64,000 bases of DNA from positions 82,506 through 146,505 of the forward strand of contig URKM01000001.1 in the NCBI GenBank assembly GCA_900548365.1, read 5' to 3'. The position numbers were made by a program, and so were the translations under genes. The notes beneath the pieces were generated by a model. That model made no database searches. It was not told the origin of the DNA and was given only the letters and a program-made list of their open reading frames with translations. Below are positions 24,808-33,974 of the stretch, piece after piece (the first letter of the stretch is position 1; every line of letters starts with the position of its first letter). The DNA comes from an uncultured Collinsella sp. GTDB lineage: Bacteria > Actinomycetota > Coriobacteriia > Coriobacteriales > Coriobacteriaceae.

Positions 24808-26984
24808 CCGCCGCTGACCTCCTTGAAAACATCTCCGTATCGATCGACGACCTCGTAGCGCAGGGGCAGGGTCGCGACGGTATCGAGCCGCGGCGCATGC
24901 CGAAGCAGCTCGCAAGCATCCTCGTGGGCCGCCTCGACCAGGTCGGCGTCCTCATCAAGATCGATGAAGCGCAGGCTCACCCCGCCGTGCTGCCGCAATC
25001 CGAGGATTTCACCCTCGTGGCGAAGTCTCAGGTCGAGCTCCGCCAGCGAAAAGCCATCGGAGGTCGATTCGAGCGCGGCAAGCCGGTCGAGCGCCGCGTT
25101 CTTGCGGGACCGTGATCGCTTCAGAGCGCTCATAACATAGCACGAGCCAGAAAGCTTACCACGACCGACGCGGCCGCGGAGCTGATGAAGGGTCGCCAAG
25201 CCAAAACGCTCGCCATTCTCCACGACCATGACCGTTGCGTTGGGGACATCGACCCCGACCTCGACCACGGTCGTCGAGACCAGGATGTCCACGGCGCCCG
25301 CTCGAAAGGCCTCGATGACCCGATCCTTCTCCTTAGCCGTCATGCGCCCGTGTAGGATATCCACCACGCGGTCGGAAAACATATGGGAGAGTACCTCGGC
25401 ATCGCGTTCGACGGAATGGAGCGGGGTCTCGACGCGATGGCCGCGGCCGTCGTCCCGCTCGAGCCCCGGAACCTCTTCCAGGTCCTCCCCCGCCTCTCCT
25501 TCCGCTACAAGCGGGCAGATGACGTATGCCTGCTCCCCGCGCTCGAGCGCGGAGCGAACGGCACCCCATGCGATATCGCGATTCGCATCGTCGAGCACCC
25601 GCGTGGTCACGCCCGCCCCCTCCACGGGGCGGGAGCGGATGATGCTCGTATCGAGGTCCCCGTATACGGACAAGGCGAGCGTGCGCGGGATGGGCGTCGC
25701 GGTCATGACGAGGAGGTCGGCACCCGGGCCCTTCGCGCGCAGCACGTTGCGCTGGCCGACGCCGAACCGATGCTGCTCGTCGATGACGACGAGGGAGAGG
25801 CGGGCGAAGTCGACATCATCCCCCAAGACGGCATGCGTACCGAAGAGCACGTCGATGGACCCGGCCCGCAAGCCCTCGTAGATACGGGCGCGCTCGGCAT
25901 GGTTCGTCGATCCCGTGAGCAGCGCCCAGCGAATGCCGGCGGCTTCGAGCAAGGGACCGCATTTCACGGCGTATTGCTGGGCGAGGACGCCGGTAGGGGC
26001 CATGACGCACGCCTGCGCGCCCGAGTCGGCGGACAGCGCGAGCGCGACGCTGGCAACGGCCGTCTTGCCGGTTCCCACATCTCCTAAGAGCAGGCGGTTC
26101 ATCACCCGGGCGGGGTCGAGCATATCGCGCTCGATGTCGGCCACAGCCGCACGCTGCTCGTCGGACAGCTTGAACGGAAGCGCATCGAGCAAGGCGGCGG
26201 TGCGCGGCCCGCGGACATGGCCGATGGGCGCGACGTCGAGCAGGTTGGCATCATTGCGCAGCCGTAGAGCAAGTTGCAAGTAGAACACCTCGTCATAAGC
26301 CAGGCGCCTGCGAGCGAGGCGCACCTGGCCCAAGGAGGAGGGGAAATGGATCTGCCGCAGGGCGCGCGAGCGGCTCATGAGCCTTCGCCGCGCGCGCAGG
26401 TCCGCTGGCAGGGCATCGCAGAAATCGCCGGCGAGCTCCAGCGCCCCGGACACGATGCGGCGCATCCATGCCGGGCTGATGCCCTCGCGCACGGGATGGA
26501 CGGGTAGGATGATGCCCCCCTGGACGCCGGCATCCAGCTTCTCGAAGTGGGGCGACGCCATCTGCTTGAAACCGTAGGCGAACTCGACCTTTCCCATAAC
26601 GGCCAGGCGATCCCCCTTGACCAGCTGCTGGGCGAGCCATGGCTGCTTGAAGAAGGCGAGGGACATCACGCCCGTGGGGTCGATGAGCGAGACCTCCGTG
26701 ACCACCAGATTGGGACGAGGGCGCTTCTGCACGACGCGATCGATGGTCGCGACCACGGTGCAGACCGCGCCGATAGGAGCCTGCTCGATGGAGAGCGCAT
26801 GGCTGAAATCGAGGTAACGCCGCGGAACATGGTAAAGGAGGTCCCCCGCCCGCTCGATACCGAGCCGACGGAGGGCCTCCTCGCGCGATGCGGAAACGAA
26901 TTTGAGCCGCGACACGTCATCGCCGAGCGATGCGGTACGCGCAAGCCGCGCGGAAACCTCGGAAACCTGAATGCCGCGCGACAT
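24804..26984 (-). CDS. recG: ATP-dependent DNA helicase RecG
   Basis: Branched-DNA helicase that regresses stalled forks. 726 residues: wedge/OB domain near 60-150 (AVMGKVEFAYGFKQMASPHFE), Walker A GDVGTGKT, DEAD-like box DEQHRFGVGQR, motif TATPIPRTLALS, and helicase C-terminal motifs ending in LRGRVGRGKLSGSCY and the TRG region. Full length for the family. It is 12 bases downstream of the fakA-like gene and overlaps rsmD. Confidence 0.97.
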   Translation of the reverse strand: MSRGIQVSEVSARLARTASLGDDVSRLKFVSASREEALRRLGIERAGDLLYHVPRRYLDFSHALSIEQAPIGAVCTVVATIDRVVQKRPRPNLVVTEVSLIDPTGVMSLAFFKQPWLAQQLVKGDRLAVMGKVEFAYGFKQMASPHFEKLDAGVQGGIILPVHPVREGISPAWMRRIVSGALELAGDFCDALPADLRARRRLMSRSRALRQIHFPSSLGQVRLARRRLAYDEVFYLQLALRLRNDANLLDVAPIGHVRGPRTAALLDALPFKLSDEQRAAVADIERDMLDPARVMNRLLLGDVGTGKTAVASVALALSADSGAQACVMAPTGVLAQQYAVKCGPLLEAAGIRWALLTGSTNHAERARIYEGLRAGSIDVLFGTHAVLGDDVDFARLSLVVIDEQHRFGVGQRNVLRAKGPGADLLVMTATPIPRTLALSVYGDLDTSIIRSRPVEGAGVTTRVLDDANRDIAWGAVRSALERGEQAYVICPLVAEGEAGEDLEEVPGLERDDGRGHRVETPLHSVERDAEVLSHMFSDRVVDILHGRMTAKEKDRVIEAFRAGAVDILVSTTVVEVGVDVPNATVMVVENGERFGLATLHQLRGRVGRGKLSGSCYVMSALKRSRSRKNAALDRLAALESTSDGFSLAELDLRLRHEGEILGLRQHGGVSLRFIDLDEDADLVEAAHEDACELLRHAPRLDTVATLPLRYEVVDRYGDVFKEVSGG

Positions 26985-26996
26985 CGTTGACGCGCC

Positions 26997-28661
26997 CTAT
27001 TCGATGGAGAAGATCACGGGATACAGGGGCTGCTCACCACGATGGGCGTCGATCTCGAGATCGGGCTGAGCCTCCTCGATAGCGTCGAGGATGTCCTGGA
27101 AGGCCTCGTCGTCGAGCTCCTCGCCGGCAAGAATGGTGAGGGAATCACCCTCCTCCTCGTCCATCATGCGATTGATGCAATCGATGGTGACCTGCTTGAC
27201 GTCGGAACCCACGATATCGATGGAGCCGCCGATGATGCCCATGACGTCGCCGTTGTGGATGGGGGTTCCGTCGGAAGCGGAGCTATCGCGCACCGCGCGC
27301 GTGACCTCGCCATCGCGCACCTCGACGAACGCCTCGCTCATCGCCTCGACGACGTCATCGAGGGCGGCGTCGGGCATGACCGCGAACAAGGCGGAAAACG
27401 CCTGCGGTACGGTCTTGGTGGGGATGACGACGACGCGCTTATCCTGGCACGCCGAAGCAGCGGCCTCGGCGGCCATGCGGATATTGCCGTTGTTGGGCAG
27501 AATGATGACCGCCTCCGCGCTGACCTTCGCCACCGCCTCGAGCAGATCCGCGGTCGAGGGGTTCATGGTCTGGCCGCCCGAGACCACAACGTCGACGCCG
27601 AGGGACTTCAAGATATCCGCTTCACCCGAACCGGCGGCGACGGCGACGAAACCGAGGGGCTTGGCAGGCTCCTGAGCGGCATCCTGGTCCGCATGGATCT
27701 TCGCCGTGCGCTGGGCGGCCTCGATGTCCATGTTATGGATGAAGACCTCGTAAACCTGGCCGAACTGGAGCATATGCTCGAGAACGAGGTTCGGCGTATT
27801 GGAGTGGACATGGATCTTGTAATCGGGATAGGCGCCGACGAGCAGCTCGCAATCGCCCATCGATGCCAGGAACTGTAAGGCCTTGTCCTCGTCGAAGCGC
27901 TTCTCGGCCTTGAAGAGGAACTCGTTGCAGTAGCGGTACTCGGAGCCCTCCCAGTCGTCGTTCGCCTCGATCTCGACACGGCCGAGAGCGCCCGCCTTGG
28001 CGGAATCGGCGTCCGCATCGAAGGTCGCGGAGAAATTCTCGACGGCGCTCGCGCGACCGAGGGCGGCGGCGACGAAGTTTTCAAGGAAGATCGCGAATCC
28101 GAAGGCGCCGGAGTCGACGACGCCGTTCTCCTTGAGAACGGGCAGCAGGTCGGGCGTGCGCGCGACGGACTGATAGGCCTCGACGACGATGGCATCGAGG
28201 GCCTCCTCGGCAGTCATGCGCTTCTTCTCGCATTCATCGGCCTTGGTGGAGATATCGCGCAGGACGGTGAGGATGGTTCCCTCGACCGGCTTGCGGACGG
28301 CCTGGAACGCGACCTTGACCGCGCGGCGCAGCGCCACGGCGATATCGGAGGAGGTGGCGGGCTCGGTCGCGCTGACCAAGCCTTCTGCGACGCCGCGGAG
28401 GATCTGCGACGTGATGACACCGGAATTGCCGCGGGCGCCCATGAGGGAGCCGTGCGTGATAGCGGCCGCGATGGCCTCCATGTCGGCATCGACGGGCAGA
28501 GCGGCCAGCTCCTTCACGACCGACTGGAGGGTGAGGGACATGTTCGTGCCCGTGTCGCCATCGGGCACGGGGAACACGTTGAGCTTGTTGATTTCTTCAG
28601 CCTTCTCCGCAACCGCGCCGGCGGCGATGGGAAAACAGGTGCGAACGGTCTTTGCAATCAT
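26997..28661 (-). CDS. fakA: DAK2 (DhaL) domain protein, fatty acid kinase FakA-like
   Basis: 554 residues, the size of FakA/YloV. The N-terminal DhaL-type ATP-binding domain has NVFPVPDGDTGTNMS near 28-42 and the GARGNSGVI segment; a middle domain and a C-terminal DegV-interaction-type domain follow. Known relatives phosphorylate fatty acids bound by FakB proteins, feeding PlsX/PlsY lipid synthesis. No fakB is seen here, but plsX and acpP lie in the same train. It follows the Asp23-family gene by 32 bases, the usual asp23-fakA-recG order. Confidence 0.9.
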   Translation of the reverse strand: MIAKTVRTCFPIAAGAVAEKAEEINKLNVFPVPDGDTGTNMSLTLQSVVKELAALPVDADMEAIAAAITHGSLMGARGNSGVITSQILRGVAEGLVSATEPATSSDIAVALRRAVKVAFQAVRKPVEGTILTVLRDISTKADECEKKRMTAEEALDAIVVEAYQSVARTPDLLPVLKENGVVDSGAFGFAIFLENFVAAALGRASAVENFSATFDADADSAKAGALGRVEIEANDDWEGSEYRYCNEFLFKAEKRFDEDKALQFLASMGDCELLVGAYPDYKIHVHSNTPNLVLEHMLQFGQVYEVFIHNMDIEAAQRTAKIHADQDAAQEPAKPLGFVAVAAGSGEADILKSLGVDVVVSGGQTMNPSTADLLEAVAKVSAEAVIILPNNGNIRMAAEAAASACQDKRVVVIPTKTVPQAFSALFAVMPDAALDDVVEAMSEAFVEVRDGEVTRAVRDSSASDGTPIHNGDVMGIIGGSIDIVGSDVKQVTIDCINRMMDEEEGDSLTILAGEELDDEAFQDILDAIEEAQPDLEIDAHRGEQPLYPVIFSIE

Positions 28662-28693
28662 TAGACGTGCGTCTCCATCTCGAATCTAACCGC

Positions 28694-29047
28694 TTAAGCG
28701 CGGGACTTCATGCCATCGATATGGATGGCGATCTTCAGGCGTGCGGGGTCGATCTGCGCGATCTCCTGCAGCGTGAACGTAACGGAACTCGCGAGGTTTT
28801 GGCTCACGGACTTCATGTTGACGCCGGCTTCGATCACGACGTGAAGGTCGACCGCGAGGCCGTCCTCGGACGTGGAGACCAAGACGCCCTTGCGCAGGCG
28901 CTGGCCCGAAGAGAGGCGGACGCTCTCAGCGCCCTGGAGCTGCTCCGCCATGCCAACAACGCCATAGCAGGACATGGCGGCATAACCCGCGATGTCAGCG
29001 ATCACATCGTTCGAAACGCTCAAAGCGCCCTTGATAGTCTCAGACAT
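28694..29047 (-). CDS. Asp23/Gls24 family envelope stress protein
   Basis: A 117-residue Asp23 (DUF322) domain protein, with ISNDVIADIAGYAA-like and VDLHVVIEAG segments typical of the YloU branch that precedes the DhaL kinase. The role is tentatively in envelope homeostasis or coupling to fatty acid kinase activity; the molecular function is unproven. The ribosome site AGGAGA sits 4 bases before the ATG. It is the first gene of the minus-strand train. Confidence 0.92.
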   Translation of the reverse strand: MSETIKGALSVSNDVIADIAGYAAMSCYGVVGMAEQLQGAESVRLSSGQRLRKGVLVSTSEDGLAVDLHVVIEAGVNMKSVSQNLASSVTFTLQEIAQIDPARLKIAIHIDGMKSRA

Positions 29048-29500
29048 GTATCTCCTTCCGCGACGGGCTTCATGCCGCGCCAGTTCATGGGAAATATCTT
29101 ACTTATGGTACTACGGCGCACCGTCGTTCAACGGCGAAAACAGGGTCTCTACACGGACCGAAAACGATTCGGGGTCGTTACTGGTCGAATGTCTCCATAC
29201 GCAGCGCTCTTCATCATCCGAGCGGGAAGCAGCTTGCAAGATGCATCCGTTCAGCAGACAGCGCGCGCCCTCGGGCCTGATGCGTGCGGGAAACAGCTTG
29301 CAAGATGCATCCGTTGGGATGGACCACGGCCCCTGATGCGCGCCGCGAATCGAAACGAAGCACCTGGCGATCGGGCGCTGCAGAACCAGCGCCCCCGTTG
29401 CCCGAAAAGGATCTCCAGCGGTCCAGCCGCCGAGGAATCGGCCGAGCACTTCCCCACCGACCCTCGTGTCCGCCCGAAACTTTTTTCAGATTCCAAAAAT
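29048..29500. other. Apparent gene-free region upstream of asp23-like gene
   Basis: About 450 bases with no supported gene on either strand. It holds the asp23-like upstream region (TAAGAT near 29095 as a weak -10 candidate), a duplicated 30-base repeat and a degenerate third unit, and GC-rich sequence without family-like reading frames. rpmB was looked for here and not found. Confidence 0.6.
29222..29315. repeat. Direct repeat pair, 30 bases
   Basis: Two copies of a 30-base element (29222-29251 and 29286-29315) share 29 of 30 bases, start to start 64 bases apart. Each contains the self-complementary CTTGCAAG and ATGCAT sequences in tandem. A degraded third unit appears to begin near 29332, sharing the preceding CCTGATGCG block. 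Not a CRISPR: only two copies. Confidence 0.7.
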
Positions 29501-29505
29501 ATCCC

Positions 29506-29533
29506 TTGTGCATCCGGAACCGGTGTGTATAAT
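29506..29533 (+). promoter_or_regulatory. Promoter of first tRNA-Asn
   Basis: TTGTGC at 29506-29511 and a consensus TATAAT at 29528-29533 with a 16-base spacer; the tRNA begins 27 bases after the -10. Confidence 0.75.
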
Positions 29534-29560
29534 TTTCTTTGTTGCGCAAGCGACTGTCAT

Positions 29561-29635
29561 TCCTCGATAGCTCAATGGTAGAGCCCGCGGCTGTTAACCG
29601 CGTTGTTGTAGGTTCGAGTCCTACTCGAGGAGCCA
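29561..29635 (+). tRNA. tRNA-Asn (GTT)
   Basis: A complete cloverleaf of 75 bases including an encoded CCA. The acceptor stem TCCTCGA pairs with TCGAGGA, the D stem GCTC with GAGC, the anticodon stem CGCGG with CCGCG around loop CTGTTAA (anticodon GTT), and the T stem GTAGG with CCTAC around TTCGAGT. It has its own promoter and terminator. Confidence 0.98.
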
Positions 29636-29643
29636 GAATCTTC

Positions 29644-29674
29644 ACCCCGTCTGCATTTGCCGGCGGGGTTTTTT
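29644..29674 (+). terminator. Terminator of first tRNA-Asn
   Basis: ACCCCG pairs with CGGGGT around a partly paired loop, followed by six Ts. Confidence 0.9.
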
Positions 29675-29712
29675 CATCGGATTCATCGGCGCGATTTTTA
29701 TTAAATTCATCC

Positions 29713-29740
29713 TTGCAATCGCCGTGACACCAGGTATACT
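29713..29740 (+). promoter_or_regulatory. Promoter of second tRNA-Asn
   Basis: TTGCAA at 29713-29718 and TATACT at 29735-29740 with a 16-base spacer, the same geometry as the promoter of the first copy. Confidence 0.75.
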
Positions 29741-29768
29741 AAATTTCGTTGCTTAGCCGCAACCGAAT

Positions 29769-29843
29769 TCCTCGATAGCTCAATGGTAGAGCCCGCGGCT
29801 GTTAACCGCGTTGTTGTAGGTTCGAGTCCTACTCGAGGAGCCA
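29769..29843 (+). tRNA. tRNA-Asn (GTT), second copy
   Basis: Identical over all 75 bases, including CCA, to the tRNA at 29561. The flanks, promoter and terminator differ in sequence, so the two units are separately transcribed and not a recent tandem duplication of the whole block. Confidence 0.98.
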
Positions 29844-29853
29844 GATTTGAATA

Positions 29854-29884
29854 TCCCTGTCAGCTTGCTGGCAGGGATTTTTTT
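29854..29884 (+). terminator. Terminator of second tRNA-Asn
   Basis: TCCCTGtCAGC pairs with GCTGgCAGGGA around a 2-base loop, followed by seven Ts. Confidence 0.92.
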
Positions 29885-29961
29885 GTTAGTTAGCGAACCC
29901 TTGCATTGCACTCCCCCTCTTTCCCCGCCTCCAAGTCTAATCAGCATCCTGAAATGCAAAA

Positions 29962-29992
29962 AGGGATGAGACGCTCTCGCCATCCCATCCCT
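29962..29992 (-). terminator. Terminator of the surface protein gene
   Basis: On the minus strand AGGGATG pairs with CATCCCT and is followed by five Ts, 31 bases after the stop of the surface protein. Confidence 0.85.
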
Positions 29993-30022
29993 TTGCTCTA
30001 TCACGCAAGGTCTCACCGAAGC

Positions 30023-32617
30023 CTAAACTCCAAGATCATGGATGCGCTTGAGAAAAGCCGCCATATCCTGACGTACCACGCTCGCCATGGGGCGGAACGT
30101 GCCATCAGGGTATCCGGTAGAGACACCGTTGGCGGCAAGCCAGCAAATGTCGACGGCATGGGGTGTGTTGGAGCCCACATCTGGGAACCCCGCGCCCGCA
30201 GGCTTATCATTACCGATTCCAAACTTCACATACGTGCGATGCAGGAACGCTGCCATGTCCTGACGGACAACCGCAGCCACGGGACGGAACGTACCATCTG
30301 GGTAACCAGTCGAGATCCCCGTAGATGCAAGCCACCAGATCTCCTTGGCGTGCGGGGTAGCTTCGGTTACATCAGTAAAGCGCAGCTTGTCAGCGGAACT
30401 GGGCGTGAAATCGGGTTCTCCGCACAAACGGTAGAGGAACGCCGCCATATCCTGACGCACCACATTTGCCATGGGATGAAAGCCTCCATCGGGAAATCCG
30501 GTGGAGATGCCCGAGGCGGAGAGCCATGAGATGCTTGAGAAATGCGGATTTGAAGTGTCAACGTCCCAGAATCCGCTAGATTCCGGCGCCTTCTGAACAC
30601 GGGAATACGTTGCGGCAACGCAAGAAGGCATAGCATCCCAATTGTATGTTTTGCCATCGGTAGAGCTTTTCCACTGAGAATCCTGCGGCATGAGCACTTG
30701 GTTGATGTCGCTAGAATAACCCTTGAAGGAGAAGTTGGGACCAACAGTAAATGTAACGAAGGACTTGCTCCATTCGGGTAGGAACCAGCCCAAATCAACG
30801 ACGTTGCGCGTGTCAAACGAAGACAGGTCCAGGGATCGCAAAGAGTCGCAGAACTGGAACATTCCGTTCATATCGGTAGCGGCGCTGGTATCCCAACCCG
30901 ATAGGTTCACTTCGCGCAGCTCGTGGCAACTATCAAAGAGGCGCCTCATGGTTGTAACGTTGCTTACGTCAAGGCTCTCTAAACCCTCAATGGACTTCAG
31001 CTTAACGCAGCCCTCGAACATGCCCGAGATGTCTGTCGGTGCGCAAGACTGCAGGCCCTCAAGCGAAACGGTCGTCATGTTTTCACAATTTGAGAAAGCG
31101 CTGCTTAGATTGCACAGATTCAAGAAACCCATCTTTTCGAAGCTGAAGGATTTCAGCTGCGTGGCACCGTAAAACATGCGGCATATCGACTCGACATCCC
31201 CAACGTAAAGAGAAGACAGATCCACTGTCTTGAGCGAGACGCAGCCGCAAAACATCCCATCCATGCTTTTCTCGCCGGAGATGTCCAAGCCTCTCAGATC
31301 CACAGTTTTGAGCCTGATGCAGTCCTGAAACAGCCCCTGGGGATTGATGTGCACCTTCTTTTCGATTTTCGCGCTGGTGATCTGATGAGCCAACTTGCGC
31401 CACGACGGGCTAAAGGAGGAGTAGCCATCGCCAAAGCTCCCCTCATCGAGCCCTTCCGCGGGCTTTACGGTAAGCTGACCATCAAAAAGTCCCCACACGG
31501 CCGTGTTGTTATGAATCCAGCAGTTTGGCTTTGGATCGGTTCCAGCAAACGTGTAGGTGTCGGCCGCCTTGTTTGCCATCCTATCGTGCTCGAAGAAGTC
31601 GCCGTTATTCCCGGACTGCCAATAGCCACGGCGCAGCTCAAGCCAACGGCTTCCATTATCCCTGATTATGGAGAACGAGGATCCCAACGAGATCGTTGTG
31701 ATCGAATCGCTTGCATAGCAGCTTATCGAATCTGCGTACGCCAACGTCTCAATGCCAACCTTATGCAGATCAACGCTCTTGAGGTTCGTGAGAGATCTAT
31801 CGGCCAGGATTCTCCTTTCAATCCAGCCCTCGGTCGCTGTGATCTTATCTTCGACCGAGACGGACCGGATCTTATCCTTAAATGGCAGCCAGGGGCTCTC
31901 TGCCCCCATCATCTGATAATCCTTGACCGACGAATTCACCGTATTGGTCATAGCTGGATCGAGCCTTTTGATGGTTAGCTTTCCATCCGAGTACTTCCAT
32001 TTTATTGACTCCGCCGCATACCAAGTGTCCTCGGCGGGCTCCCTGCTCACAAGGGTATATGTATTGGCCTTGGCATCGGGAATCTGCGATTGCGGCAACG
32101 AGATCGAAGCGCCCTCGGGCATCCAGTACCCATCGGGGAAATACGAAATTAGCGGAGTGAACCTGTAGTCGTGTATTTCCGGCCCGATGTAGCCCCTGAA
32201 CGTATCGTTGGTGATGATTTTCTCCAGCGACGCGCATTCCTGCAAATGAATCGCACGCTGCTGGGGCAAGTAATTATCACCATCATAAAACAGGTTACTA
32301 AGATCCGCTTCCTCGAGCTTATCCATGCCGTAGAAAAGATCTTGACCCATCGAATATTCGACTCGGCCATCGAACGAAAGAGACGTAGCCTCTTGAACCC
32401 GCTGATCCCAACCATAGTTTCCGTAGTAGACTGCGGACTCTTTTCCGTTTGCCGGCCGGATGATCAGATGGCCATCCAGCATGCTCCATTCGCATGCGTC
32501 TTCAACATGCCACTGGCGCTCTGCCGCACGAGCAGGCACCGGAACAAGGCAGGCAAGCAACGCCAACATGATTCCAAAGAATGCGAAGAGTTTTATAGCG
32601 CGTTTTCGTTCAAGCAT
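30023..32617 (-). CDS. Secreted BspA-like (DUF285) surface protein with three SLH-type C-terminal repeats
   Basis: 864 residues from the ATG at 32617 (AAAGGA upstream). A signal peptide with basic start and hydrophobic core ends near A30-A32 (PARA-AE). Three short modules with a W...DG-x-L-x-I/V-x-P pattern occur at about 35-60, 196-222 and 364-390. Residues 436-615 are BspA-type DUF285 leucine-rich repeats (MFxGC, LxSLDLSSFDT). Three SLH-like repeats at 683-732, 747-795 and 811-860 share WLAxxGISTGYPDGTFRP and RQDMAAFL, likely anchoring to the cell wall. A probable host- or surface-binding protein; the ligand is unknown. GC is visibly lower than in the neighbours. Confidence 0.9.
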   Translation of the reverse strand: MLERKRAIKLFAFFGIMLALLACLVPVPARAAERQWHVEDACEWSMLDGHLIIRPANGKESAVYYGNYGWDQRVQEATSLSFDGRVEYSMGQDLFYGMDKLEEADLSNLFYDGDNYLPQQRAIHLQECASLEKIITNDTFRGYIGPEIHDYRFTPLISYFPDGYWMPEGASISLPQSQIPDAKANTYTLVSREPAEDTWYAAESIKWKYSDGKLTIKRLDPAMTNTVNSSVKDYQMMGAESPWLPFKDKIRSVSVEDKITATEGWIERRILADRSLTNLKSVDLHKVGIETLAYADSISCYASDSITTISLGSSFSIIRDNGSRWLELRRGYWQSGNNGDFFEHDRMANKAADTYTFAGTDPKPNCWIHNNTAVWGLFDGQLTVKPAEGLDEGSFGDGYSSFSPSWRKLAHQITSAKIEKKVHINPQGLFQDCIRLKTVDLRGLDISGEKSMDGMFCGCVSLKTVDLSSLYVGDVESICRMFYGATQLKSFSFEKMGFLNLCNLSSAFSNCENMTTVSLEGLQSCAPTDISGMFEGCVKLKSIEGLESLDVSNVTTMRRLFDSCHELREVNLSGWDTSAATDMNGMFQFCDSLRSLDLSSFDTRNVVDLGWFLPEWSKSFVTFTVGPNFSFKGYSSDINQVLMPQDSQWKSSTDGKTYNWDAMPSCVAATYSRVQKAPESSGFWDVDTSNPHFSSISWLSASGISTGFPDGGFHPMANVVRQDMAAFLYRLCGEPDFTPSSADKLRFTDVTEATPHAKEIWWLASTGISTGYPDGTFRPVAAVVRQDMAAFLHRTYVKFGIGNDKPAGAGFPDVGSNTPHAVDICWLAANGVSTGYPDGTFRPMASVVRQDMAAFLKRIHDLGV

Positions 32618-32939
32618 GATCCATCCTTTCTTGCGTATTGCGGCCCCTGCTTTCAAAGTATCAAACATGCATCCATGTTTTTGTTGAGCAACATCGTACG
32701 CATAAGATAGGCGATGCACAAAGGGCGCGATATCAATTAGCCGCTCGGATAGCACATATTGTGACCGCTTCCCCGTACCGCTCACCGACAGCATCGACCG
32801 CCTGCGTTTGCAAATTTGTCATCTCGGTACATCTGAGCAGGTGTTGTTAGACCCCTGTTGGAACCATAAAAAGACTTTTAGGCACCTTTGTGCAACGATG
32901 TCCTGCATCTGCAGCCACTGGCACGGGAGGTGTCCGTCG
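32618..32939. other. Intergenic region with dyad, between divergent genes
   Basis: 322 bases between the minus-strand surface protein and the plus-strand AbiEi-like remnant. It contains a 7-bp dyad AAACATG-CATC-CATGTTT at 32663-32680, about 45 bases before the surface protein start, that could be an operator. No complete promoter or small gene could be supported. Confidence 0.5.
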
Positions 32940-33912
32940 ATGAAACCAAACGATTCCATTCAAGAAGCCCTCGCGGTCGCACAGAGTAACGGATGCTGCT
33001 CGCCCCACACGATCGCGCTCTGCAAAGCGCACTCTATCGGCGCGCTAACGACCCAGCACTCATCTCTCCCCTACCGGGCATATACGCCGACGCCGCTGCA
33101 TAGAACGCGCTTTCTCCGCAAAACAGTATCTGCAAATACTCAAGACCTTGGCGAACATGCACCCCAACTGGATCTTCTGCGGCCTCTCCGCCGCCGCGCA
33201 CTATGGACTCGCGGTCCCGTATACCCGCATGCACCTCATCCACATTGCGGGCGGAGAAACAAGTACTAAAGGACGCATCGCACGACACCACATAGCGAAC
33301 CCGCGGCCCAACCTTGTCCAGGGAATAGTGACTACATCGCTTGAGCGAACGATTTTTGACTGCGTCGTGTCATCGGGGTTTAGAACAGGACTCGCCATTG
33401 CCGACTCCACGCTTCGCGTATATGGACTCACGCAAGAGGAGCTCGGCAAGCGCATCGAAGAAGCATGCCATGGACTGCCGGGGATCAATCGGGTGCGAGC
33501 GATACTCCCCCACGCCGACGGGCGCAGCGAAAACGGCGGGGAATCCTACGCACGCGCAGTGATGATAGAAAACGGGGTTATGATTCCAGACTTGCAAGTA
33601 CCATTTTTTGATGAATTGACGAACACCGTATATCGATCGGACTTCGGTTGGAGACTCAAGCCCCATCCCACGATGGGCGAACTCGATGGCAAAGAGAAAT
33701 ATGAGCGCATTGCGCGCGAACAAGGCAATACTATCGAAGATGTCATGCGCGAAGAACGGCTGCGCGAGTCTCGAATTCGCAATAAGGGCTTGATATTTGC
33801 AAGATTCTCATTTAAACAGGTAAGAGAAGTAACGCCACTGTTATCGATCTTGGACAGCTATGGCGTTCCCCGTGTGAGAGCTCCGCTGCAACTTCCCGGC
33901 ATCATCAAATAA
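32940..33912 (+). pseudogene. Frameshifted AbiEi-antitoxin-like/DUF559-type gene
   Basis: The reading moves through all three frames. Frame A from the ATG at 32940 (GGGAGGTG upstream) gives a helix-turn-helix start, MKPNDSIQEALAVAQSNG. Frame C then gives LYRRANDPALISPLPGIYAD over about 33031-33102. Frame B from about 33106 to 33912 gives the rest, IERAFSAKQYLQ onward. Joined, they resemble an AbiEi-type antitoxin N terminus plus a middle domain, and a C-terminal nuclease-like fold with ESYAR, YRSDFGW and GELDGKEKY (acidic and Lys residues as in DUF559/Vsr-like enzymes). Two frameshifts within about 100 bases make it broken, unless they are sequencing errors. The C-terminal frame alone could start at ATG 33148. 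Confidence 0.7.
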
Positions 33913-33974
33913 CGAGAATGCAGCAGGGCGGAAACAAGGCCCATAACCATTCCCCTCCTCGCACCGGTGGCTCA

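Noticed and set aside
29222..29315. CRISPR array
   Set aside because: Only two good copies with a 34-base gap, no further regularly spaced units and no cas genes anywhere in the window.
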